Source: Actinomycetota bacterium
GTDB taxonomy: Bacteria > Actinomycetota > Thermoleophilia > Solirubrobacterales > 70-9
Length of the DNA stretch: 35,382 nt
Direction of reading: 5' to 3'
Assembly: GCA_018268605.1 (NCBI GenBank)
Contig: JAFDWG010000324.1
Coordinates: forward strand, 1-35,382
The stretch's first letter is position 1, and each line of letters begins with the position of its first letter. The notes under the pieces were generated by a model, which searched no databases, was not told the DNA's origin, and saw only the letters and a list, made by a program, of their open reading frames with translations. Below are positions 7,841 through 13,640 of the stretch, one piece after another. A program made the translations under genes and the position numbers.

Positions 7841-8074
7841 ATCCTCGGGCAGGTTCGCGAAGTCCCGTTTCGCCTTCCTGTACCAGCCCATCCCCGAGAT
7901 CGGATGCTTCCAGCGACCCTTCATCTCCGCGAGGGCCGGCTCATGCGCGGCGTCGCCTTCCGCGACGACCTCTTTCAGGTGACGGTCCTGCGCCTTGATC
8001 ACCTCGTTCGCGTTCTCTCCATGGTGGGCGAAGTCGCAGGGGCCGCCCAACTGCTTGCACGTCATCGTCTTCAT
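7838..8074 (-). CDS. DUF1059-like small protein
   Basis: A 78-residue protein starting MKTMTCKQLGGPCDFAHHG, a close match to the DUF1059 pattern (MKTMTCxxMGGPCxxxxxG...ADEVIKxxxxH). It has two conserved cysteines (C6 and C13) and several histidines that could bind a metal. A frame start at GTG 8080 exists, but AGGAG lies eight bases from ATG 8074 and only two or three from that GTG, so ATG 8074 is preferred. DUF1059 proteins are small, widespread and uncharacterised. The gene has its own good ribosome binding site. Confidence 0.85.
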   Translation of the reverse strand: MKTMTCKQLGGPCDFAHHGENANEVIKAQDRHLKEVVAEGDAAHEPALAEMKGRWKHPISGMGWYRKAKRDFANLPED

Positions 8075-8318
8075 CGACACTTCTCCTTTCGTTGATCGCG
8101 GTCCCGCGACGGTATGTCCCTCGGCCTGCCGTCGCTTCTCGATTCCTGATCGATCTGGAGGCGGAGCCCGGCGGCGGCGCTAAGGGGTCGGCGGGACGGC
8201 CCGGCGCCATCGGCAGCTCGCCCTTGGGGACCCCGATGATCCACTCGACGGCGGTCGGCTCCAACCCCTCGGCGGTGACGATGACTTCCGAACATTGAGC
8301 CGACCCTGATCGGTCCGT

Positions 8319-8432
8319 CTCCGCCCCGGCCGTCGATACCCTGCCTGAGCCGAGATCGACCTCGACCGACTCGACGCCTTTGAGGTCGGAGACCTCCTCT
8401 CGGACCGACGCGACGCAACGGCGGCAGGACAT
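8319..8432 (-). pseudogene. Heavy-metal-associated (HMA) domain remnant
   Basis: From ATG 8432 the first 38 residues (MSCRRCVASVREEV, then LKGVESVEVDLGSGRV) match the CopZ-type HMA fold with its MxCxxC metal site. The usual first strand before the MxC is missing: only five codons separate the upstream in-frame stop (that of the TetR gene) from this ATG, and there is no ribosome binding site. After about residue 38 the sequence loses the HMA pattern, although the frame stays open to 7941 and overlaps the DUF1059-like gene in another frame. This looks like a decayed metal chaperone. The rest of 8075-8318 shows no gene. Confidence 0.5.
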
Positions 8433-8450
8433 GCTGGGGCTCAGCTCGGA

Positions 8451-9107
8451 TCAAGGAGTCGTCTCGCCCCTGACGGCGTAAGAGTCGAGTCCGCGCCCGA
8501 GCGAGGCAAGGGAGCGTTTCGCCTGGGCGCGAACTCGCCGCGAAAGCTGCGGATTGCGGGTCCCGGCGAGCACCTCCCGACGACTGAACCTGATCAGCGC
8601 CCGGTGCACGCCCATCAGTGCGTTGGCGACGACCCAGGGTTCGGGATCGTCGGCCTTGGCCTTGGTCTCCTCCCGCAGCAGCTCCGCGAGCGAGTCGACG
8701 AAGCCCGCGAGGATCTTCTCTTCGCGGGCGAGCAGCGCCGGGCTCCCCTCGATCACCCGGGTCGTCGCCGCGTGGCGCTCGATCAGCTCAGGGTCCTTGG
8801 AGGCGAGCACGCCGCGCGGCTCGGTGACGAAGCGGCCGAAGGCGGCGAGCGCCGACTCGCCGTCGGGCCGCTCGCGGATCGCCGCCAGCAGCGCCGTCTC
8901 GAATACCTCGAGGCCGCTGTAGAGGAGGTCCTCCTTGCTGGGGAAGTAGTTGAAGACGGTCGCCTCGGAGACGTCGGCGGCGACTGCGACCTCCGCGACC
9001 GTGACCTGCTCGAAGCCGCGCTCGGCGAAGAGGCGACGGGCGGTCTCGGCGATCAGCTGTCGGGTTGCGGCCTTCTTGCGCTCGCGCAGGCCAAGGGGTT
9101 GCGTCAT
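8451..9107 (-). CDS. TetR-family repressor of the adjacent efflux operon
   Basis: A 218-residue TetR/AcrR protein. Residues 8-56 form the TetR HTH: KKAATRQLIAETARRLFAER, then VTVAEVAVAADVSEATVFNYF and a PSKEDLL helix. The C-terminal ligand domain is all-helical and not diagnostic. It is divergent from an MFS drug-exporter gene with a 72-base gap that contains a near-perfect operator palindrome inside its own promoter, so it is very probably an autorepressor that also represses the exporter. Ligands would be the exporter's substrates (hydrophobic cations or drugs), by analogy with TetR/QacR pairs. Confidence 0.9.
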   Translation of the reverse strand: MTQPLGLRERKKAATRQLIAETARRLFAERGFEQVTVAEVAVAADVSEATVFNYFPSKEDLLYSGLEVFETALLAAIRERPDGESALAAFGRFVTEPRGVLASKDPELIERHAATTRVIEGSPALLAREEKILAGFVDSLAELLREETKAKADDPEPWVVANALMGVHRALIRFSRREVLAGTRNPQLSRRVRAQAKRSLASLGRGLDSYAVRGETTP

Positions 9108-9117
9108 CGTGGGATCA

Positions 9118-9146
9118 ATGTTAGGGTGACTCTAAGTTTTTAGCAA
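9118..9146 (-). promoter_or_regulatory. Promoter of the TetR gene
   Basis: On the minus strand TTGCTA (9146-9141), 17 bases of spacer and TAACAT (9123-9118) make a good sigma-70-type promoter ending about ten bases before the ATG at 9107, so the leader is only a few bases. The operator palindrome occupies the spacer and the -10. Confidence 0.65.
9121..9135. promoter_or_regulatory. TetR operator palindrome
   Basis: TTAGGGTGACTCTAA is a 15-base inverted repeat (7-1-7) with one mismatch, typical in size and symmetry for a TetR-family dimer site. It overlaps the TetR promoter and lies 45 bases upstream of the MFS start, so one site can control both directions. Confidence 0.7.
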
Positions 9147-9179
9147 CTCCATGAATCAGGACTCGAACGGAGGTCCGAG

Positions 9180-10628
9180 ATGCGCCTGCCCAAACTATCC
9201 ATTTCCTTCGTCGTGATCGTCCTGGCGATGCTCCCCGCGGTGCTCGACCAGACGATCCTCGCCACCGCGCTGCCGACGATCGCCCGCGACCTCGGCTCCC
9301 TTGCCGACGTCTCCTGGGTGGTCAGCGCCTACGTCGTCGCCTCCGCCGCGACCATCCCGGTCTGGGGCAAGCTCGGTGACCGGGTCGGGCGCCGCTTCGT
9401 GCTCGAGGCTTCGCTGGCACTATTCCTCGCCGCCTCGGCGGTCTGCGGACTGGCCGGTGACATGACCGCGTTGATCGCCGCCCGGGCGGTGCAGGGCGCG
9501 GCCGCCGGCGGCCTGATGACGCTGGCGATGGCCGCGGTCGGCGACCTCGTCTCACCCCGCGAACGGGCCCGCTACCAGGGGTACATCGCCGCCGTCTTCG
9601 CCCTCGCCACCGTCGCCGGCCCTCTCCTCGGCGGCCTCCTGACCGAACAGGTCAGCTGGCGCTGGGTCTTCTACGTCAACTTGCCCCTCGGCCTGGCGGC
9701 GCTGACCGGGCTGCGGCTGCGCTTCCCGGCGGTACCCGGCGAGCGCCCGGCGGCGCGTTTCGACTACGCCGGCGCGTTGCTGCTTGCGTCCGCCACCTGC
9801 ACGCTGATGCTGATCTGCATCTGGGGCGGCTCGAAGTTCGCCTGGGGCTCGGCCGAGATCGTCGGTCTCGGTGCGGCGCTCCTCGCCGGGACGGGCGCCC
9901 TCGTCTGGCGCGAGCGCCGGGCCGCAGACCCGGCGGTGCCGCTCGACCTGCTGCGGGTGCCGACCGTGGCGCTTGCCAGCGCCGCCTTCTTCCTGATCAC
10001 CGCCAGCCTCTTCGCGGTGACCGTCTTCGCGCCGGTCTTCCTGCAGGCGGCGACCGGGGCGACCCCGACCAGGGCCGGCCTCCTGCTGGTCGCGATGATG
10101 ATCGGGGTCACCGCCTCGACCAACTTCGCCGGGCGACGGATCTCGCGCGGCGGCCGTTACAGGCGCTACCCGCTGGCCGGCCTGACGTTGATGGCTGCCG
10201 GCCTGGCGGGAATGGCGGCGCTGGTCGGCGCGCGCTCGCAGCTCGCGACCGTCCTTTGCCTCGGCGTCTTCGGCCTCGGTTTCGGGATGGTCGGCCAGAT
10301 CCTGACCGTGATCGTGCAGAACGGCGTCGATCGCAGCCGGCTCGGCACCGCGATGGCGACCACCAACTTCTTCCGCGCCCTCGGCGGCGCGGTCGGGGCG
10401 GCGGTCCTTGGCGCGGTCTTTGCCTCCGAGGGCGGGGTCGTGCCGGGGGTGCGGCTGGTCTTCGGGATCGCGGCGCCCCTGGCGCTGGCGGCGCTGGGCT
10501 TGGTCTGGCGGCTGGAGGAAGCGAAGTTGGGCGAGGAAACCGCCCCGCCCAGCGGGACCGCATCGGGAGAGCCGACGGGCGGGCGTGCCCCCGTCCCCTC
10601 GCGGCCCGCGATCGGGGCGGTCCGATGA
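9180..10628 (+). CDS. MFS drug exporter, DHA2 (EmrB/QacA) family
   Basis: A 482-residue proton-driven multidrug exporter with about 14 predicted helices. The start has the DHA2 motif LPAVLDQTILATALPTIARD; motif A is GKLGDRVGRR after helix 2; motif C in helix 5 reads FALATVAGPLLGGLL, the antiporter signature; and SWRWVFYVNLPLGL follows, as in EmrB/QacA. GGAGG precedes the ATG by about eight bases. The C-terminal 40 residues are Pro/Gly-rich and probably disordered. It is divergent from the TetR repressor and overlaps the cupin gene by four bases (ATGA), so it is translationally coupled to it. Confidence 0.92.
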   Translation: MRLPKLSISFVVIVLAMLPAVLDQTILATALPTIARDLGSLADVSWVVSAYVVASAATIPVWGKLGDRVGRRFVLEASLALFLAASAVCGLAGDMTALIAARAVQGAAAGGLMTLAMAAVGDLVSPRERARYQGYIAAVFALATVAGPLLGGLLTEQVSWRWVFYVNLPLGLAALTGLRLRFPAVPGERPAARFDYAGALLLASATCTLMLICIWGGSKFAWGSAEIVGLGAALLAGTGALVWRERRAADPAVPLDLLRVPTVALASAAFFLITASLFAVTVFAPVFLQAATGATPTRAGLLLVAMMIGVTASTNFAGRRISRGGRYRRYPLAGLTLMAAGLAGMAALVGARSQLATVLCLGVFGLGFGMVGQILTVIVQNGVDRSRLGTAMATTNFFRALGGAVGAAVLGAVFASEGGVVPGVRLVFGIAAPLALAALGLVWRLEEAKLGEETAPPSGTASGEPTGGRAPVPSRPAIGAVR

Positions 10629-11035
10629 GCGCCGCGCCGGAGTTCGGCACCCGGTTCCTGCTCGGCTCGCACCAGAGTGACGGCGAGGTCGCGGTGATGG
10701 AGAACTCGGCGCCCGGCCGCTGGCAGGGGCCGCCACTGCATCGCCATGACTTCGACGAGGCCTTCTACGTGCTGGAGGGCGAGCTGACGTTTCAGATCGG
10801 CGAGGACGTGAGCACGGCGGGGCCGGGGGAGTTGGTCTTCGCTCCCCGCGGCTCCGTCCACACCCTCGCCAACCGCAGCGAGGAGCCGAGCCGTTACCTG
10901 CTGGTCTGCACGCCGGGCGGTTTCGAGCGGACGCTGGCACGGCGCTGGGCGGAGCGCGACGGCGCCGATCCGCCTGCCTGGGCCGCCGGCGAGATGCCCG
11001 TGGTCGAGGTGGTCGGACCGCCGATCGAGCTATGA
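10625..11035 (+). CDS. Cupin-domain protein
   Basis: A 136-residue single-domain cupin. Motif 1 reads GPPLHRHDFDEAFYVLEGEL, giving ligands His39, His41 and Glu45; motif 2 reads GELVFAPRGSVHTLAN, with His79. The full metal-binding set is therefore present. ATG 10625 overlaps the exporter's stop as ATGA, so the two are one operon under the TetR repressor. The frame is open upstream, but that part is antisense-like and overlaps the exporter. Likely roles are a small-molecule dioxygenase/isomerase or a sensor that modifies the exported compound; the substrate cannot be told. Confidence 0.88.
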   Translation: MSAAPEFGTRFLLGSHQSDGEVAVMENSAPGRWQGPPLHRHDFDEAFYVLEGELTFQIGEDVSTAGPGELVFAPRGSVHTLANRSEEPSRYLLVCTPGGFERTLARRWAERDGADPPAWAAGEMPVVEVVGPPIEL

Positions 11036-11041
11036 CCCGCC

Positions 11042-11058
11042 ATCGCCGCCGCGGCGAT
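11042..11058. terminator. Short palindrome between convergent genes
   Basis: ATCGCCG (11042-11048) and CGGCGAT (11052-11058) pair around a CCG loop between the cupin stop and the TetR stop. There is no T-tract. A bidirectional terminator is possible. Confidence 0.35.
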
Positions 11059-11630
11059 CAGCGGGATGCCTCGACGTAGATCAGCAGGCGGTCGACCAGC
11101 TCCCTGGCGTGCTCGGCATCGGCCGGGCGGCCGAAGAAGAGCTCCTGGAAGTAGAGCGGCGCGGTGATGCTCTCGAGCAGCTCGGTCAGGGTCGGCGTCT
11201 TCTCGCCGCGTGCGGCGGCGCGGTCGAGCATCGCCTGCAGTTGGGTCGCTCGGGTCTTGAAGGAAACCGCCGAGTCGGCGTCCGGCGCCGCGAGCGCGGC
11301 GGCGCGGATCATGATCGCGCCGAGCGGTGCGATCGCCTCGGCGAAGCGGACCGCCGCCAGTTCGAGGTCGCCGCGCAGGGTCCCCGTATCGGGGATCGGC
11401 GCAAGTTCGCCGAGCCGCTCGGCGACGATGTCGTCGACGAGGCCGGCGATGTTCCCCCAGCGCCGATAGAGGGTCGCCTGGTGGACGCCCGCCCGCTCCG
11501 CGACCCGGGGGATCGTCACCTCCTCCAGCTGATGGTCAGCCAGTAGCTCGACCACCGCCGCCTGCACCCGGGCTCGCACCTGCGCCGATCGCCCGCCCGG
11601 TCGCCTCTTTATCGCCGCTCCGTCATCCAT
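11058..11630 (-). CDS. TetR-family regulator
   Basis: A 190-residue TetR/AcrR protein with the HTH at residues 17-65: RARVQAAVVELLADHQ, then VTIPRVAERAGVHQATLYRRW. The C-terminal part has LFFGRPADAEHARELVDRLL, typical of the TetR_C_16-like group. It is divergent from a small membrane-protein gene with a 100-base gap that contains a direct repeat AAACGCGAA, so it probably controls that gene and itself. Confidence 0.87.
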   Translation of the reverse strand: MDDGAAIKRRPGGRSAQVRARVQAAVVELLADHQLEEVTIPRVAERAGVHQATLYRRWGNIAGLVDDIVAERLGELAPIPDTGTLRGDLELAAVRFAEAIAPLGAIMIRAAALAAPDADSAVSFKTRATQLQAMLDRAAARGEKTPTLTELLESITAPLYFQELFFGRPADAEHARELVDRLLIYVEASR

Positions 11631-11644
11631 CGGACGACGATTCT

Positions 11645-11705
11645 AAACGCGAACTGTTGCGCTTTTGCGGAGGGTCGTGTAGCTTCAGACAAACGCGAAG
11701 ATAAT
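11645..11705. promoter_or_regulatory. Divergent control region with direct repeat
   Basis: AAACGCGAA occurs twice, at 11645-11653 and 11691-11699. The first copy is followed by CTGTTGCGCTTTT, which makes a rough inverted repeat with it. GATAAT at 11700-11705 could be a -10 for the plus-strand gene. These are the best candidates for the TetR binding sites; no clear -35 is visible. Confidence 0.4.
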
Positions 11706-11731
11706 TGCTTTAAAGCATGGAGGACGCTCCG

Positions 11732-12193
11732 ATGACACAGCCACTCAAGTTCTTCAAGACGTCCCTGACCCGCGATTTCGCCCGCCACTACGCGGAGATG
11801 GCGATCGTGATGCTGGTCGGCATGGGGTTGCTGGCCCTTCCCGCCCGCCTGGTGACCGGCGCCACGTTCCCCTCGCTCGATACGGACGACCCGACCCTGA
11901 TGCTCGCCCGCATGGCGGTGATCATGACTGTGCCGATGATCCCCTGGATGCGGTGGCGAGGCCACGCCTGGGCGCCGTGCCTGGAGATGGCGGCGGCGAT
12001 GCTGGTCCCGGCGTCGGCCGTGATCGTCCTGGCCGAGGCAGCCGTGGTCGAGAACCTGGCGATCCTGATGACGATCGAGCACGTCGCGATGTTCGGCGCG
12101 ATGTTCGGGGTCATGGTCGCGCGGCCCGATGAGTACTCGCGGCGGTGCGAGCAAGGCGGATCGCGCGGGAGGCCGATCGTGAGCCAACGATGA
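11732..12193 (+). CDS. Four-helix integral membrane protein, unknown function
   Basis: A 153-residue protein with about four predicted membrane helices: EMAIVMLVGMGLLALPARLV, LARMAVIMTVPMIPWM, MAAAMLVPASAVIVLAEAAV and the segment at about residues 110-132. An ATG also exists at 11717, but it overlaps the GGAGG that serves ATG 11732, so 11732 is the start. The last 20 residues are charged. It is divergent from the TetR gene and probably regulated by it. I do not recognise a family with certainty; a role in stress or toxin tolerance would be a guess from context. Confidence 0.72.
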   Translation: MTQPLKFFKTSLTRDFARHYAEMAIVMLVGMGLLALPARLVTGATFPSLDTDDPTLMLARMAVIMTVPMIPWMRWRGHAWAPCLEMAAAMLVPASAVIVLAEAAVVENLAILMTIEHVAMFGAMFGVMVARPDEYSRRCEQGGSRGRPIVSQR

Positions 12194-12227
12194 GCAGCCG
12201 GGCCGGGTCCAACGGAAGGCAGTTGCA

Positions 12228-12803
12228 ATGTCGACGTTGATGGTGGACTTCATCATTTCGCTCGACGGCTACGGAGCCGGCGAGGGATGGCCCGGCTTCT
12301 GGGGTATGGAGGGACCCCAATACCTCGCCTGGCTGGGGGAGGACGGCCAGGAGGAGCCCATTCATCTCATGGGTGCGACCACCTACCGGGACATGGCGCG
12401 CTTCGCCGGAGAGGCGGACGACCCTGGGACCGAGGCGTTGAATAGAGCGCGCAAGGTGGTGTTCTCCGCCACCATCACCGAGCCGCTGACATGGGCCAAC
12501 TCCGAGCTGGTCAGCGGTAGCGCGATCGCGGCCGTCCGAGAAATGAAGAGACGCGAATCAGCCCAGCTGCGCACTCTCGGCAGCCTCAGCCTGAGCCGAT
12601 CGCTGATTGCAGCCGGGCTGGTCGACCGTTTCCGTGTGGTCGTGTTCCCGGTGATCACCGGCGTGACCGGAAGAGAGCGCATCTTCGACGGCTACCCGGA
12701 CCTCTCTCTCGAACTCACCGAAAGCCGCACCTTCGACGGCCAGATCCAATTGCTCGAATACATCCCCACGGTGCTTGACGGTCCCCTGGGGGTCGATGCC
12801 TGA
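12228..12803 (+). CDS. Dihydrofolate-reductase-fold (RibD C-terminal-like) protein
   Basis: A 191-residue protein of the RibD-C/DHFR-like family. The N terminus reads LMVDFIISLDGYGAGEGWP (the usual 'xxSLDGxxA' strand), then HLMGATTYRDMARF for the nucleotide loop, KVVFSATITEPLTWANSEL, LGSLSLSRSLIAAGLVDRFR and VFPVITGVTGRERIF. These are the NADPH-binding and core motifs of the group. Such proteins are cytoplasmic reductases with unknown substrates and are distinct from true folate DHFR. It starts 34 bases after the membrane-protein gene and may be co-transcribed. Confidence 0.87.
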   Translation: MSTLMVDFIISLDGYGAGEGWPGFWGMEGPQYLAWLGEDGQEEPIHLMGATTYRDMARFAGEADDPGTEALNRARKVVFSATITEPLTWANSELVSGSAIAAVREMKRRESAQLRTLGSLSLSRSLIAAGLVDRFRVVVFPVITGVTGRERIFDGYPDLSLELTESRTFDGQIQLLEYIPTVLDGPLGVDA

Positions 12804-12882
12804 GCGTGACGCCGTGCGCATCTTCGAACAAAGGCACCCTCACCCGATCGCACCGACCGCTGCGCCTCCAGAGGATCCCTCG

Positions 12883-13310
12883 ATGTCCCAGCGTCTCACC
12901 GGCATCGCCACCGCCGCCCTCGACGCCTCGCCCTCGTGGCCCTGGTGGTGTTCCTCGCCGTCGCGATGATCTGCGGCGCCGCGCCGGGGAGCTTCGACGT
13001 CTCGCGTGCGTTCACCGATCCCAGCTCCGACTCCACCCAAGCGCGCGACAGTTCGAAGCGGCGAGCATCGTCGCGGCGACGATCCTCACCTCGGCCTCGG
13101 ATATCGACGTCGCCGAAGGCCTGCTGGAAGCTTTCGACGGCGAACCGGGGGTCGAACTGGACGGCAACGCGGTGGCCGGGGCCCAGACCTCCCGAGCCGG
13201 TCGAGGAGTCGGGCACCTGGGTCGTGGTCGGCGCCTTGTCTTGCCTGGTCAAAATCGCGCTCGTCGTCCGCGGCGCCCGGCCGACACGTCGGCTCCGTAC
13301 CCGCTGAGGA
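12883..13310 (+). pseudogene. Frameshifted N-terminal fragment of an MMPL-type transporter
   Basis: From ATG 12883 (MSQRLTGIATAAL) the reading shifts frame near 12925 to RRLALVALVVFLAVAMICGA plus AFTDPSSDSTQARD, and again near 13050 to FEAASIVAATILTSASDIDV plus VAEGLLEAFDGEPGV. Joined, these resemble the first helix and the start of the porter domain of MMPL/RND transporters (an 'FxDPxSDSxxARxxFExASG' pattern). A further piece after about 13200 cannot be assigned. At least two indels are needed, so it is a dead gene fragment of about 140 codons. It abuts the tRNA-like scar at 13315, so insertion of the element may have removed the rest. Confidence 0.5.
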
Positions 13311-13314
13311 GCAA

Positions 13315-13340
13315 CGGGAGCGACGGGACTCGAACCCGCC
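13315..13340 (-). other. tRNA 3'-end fragment, probable attachment site (att)
   Basis: On the minus strand the sequence folds as a tRNA T-arm (GCGGG, TTCGAGT, CCCGT at 13339-13323) followed by a 7-base acceptor strand CGCTCCC (13322-13316) and a G discriminator. No matching 5' acceptor GGGAGCG or D- and anticodon arms occur within 100 bases upstream on that strand. Integrases often target the tRNA 3' end and leave such a fragment at the far end of the element. The orientation means that the element lies to the right, with the intact tRNA at its other end. The tRNA identity cannot be read from this piece. Confidence 0.6.
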
Positions 13341-13385
13341 AAAGAAACCCGGGGATTGAGATTCGGGAGTAGGAAGCGGGGCCGG

Positions 13386-13448
13386 GCTTTTCAGGAACCT
13401 GCGGCCGTGTACCGCTTTTCAGAAGTGCTGCATTTGGCTTAAAAGCGG
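13386..13448. repeat. Short direct and inverted repeats next to the att scar
   Basis: GCTTTTCAG occurs at 13386-13394 and 13414-13422. CCGCTTTT (13412-13419) is also an inverted match to AAAAGCGG (13441-13448). They sit within 110 bases of the tRNA fragment, where integrase arm-type or excisionase sites would be expected. Apart from these, 13341-13626 contains nothing I can assign; the longest frames look like shadow reading. Confidence 0.4.
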
Positions 13449-13626
13449 GGATACAACCGCACTGGGGGCGAGTCTGCCACCGGGAGCGATTCGAGCTGCC
13501 TGCTGTGTTCTTCGGGGCTTCCGCCCGCCCGAGCTGCCGCAGAGATTCGCGCGGGCGCGCCTCGCTAGGTCGGTCGCCTGGGCCCGTTCCGGCGCATCTC
13601 CACTGGAACTCCCCTTCGGGGGTCGG

Positions 13627-13640
13627 TAATCTTGTACAAT
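13627..13640 (+). promoter_or_regulatory. Promoter abutting the helicase start (leaderless mRNA likely)
   Basis: TAATCT (13627-13632) and TACAAT (13635-13640) are -10-like hexamers immediately before and overlapping the ATG at 13639. Predicted starts fall at about 13639 or 13647, that is on the first ATG or beside the third codon, ATG 13645. No Shine-Dalgarno sequence precedes the ATG. TTGTACAA (13632-13639) is also a perfect palindrome and could be an operator, perhaps for the HTH of the same protein. Confidence 0.45.

Noticed and set aside
13315-13410. A complete tRNA gene on the minus strand
   Set aside because: Only the T-arm and 3' acceptor strand fold; there is no 5' acceptor, D-arm or anticodon arm for either a short or long variable loop.
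13386-13448. Short repeats as a CRISPR remnant
   Set aside because: Only two 9-base copies with no repeat/spacer structure.
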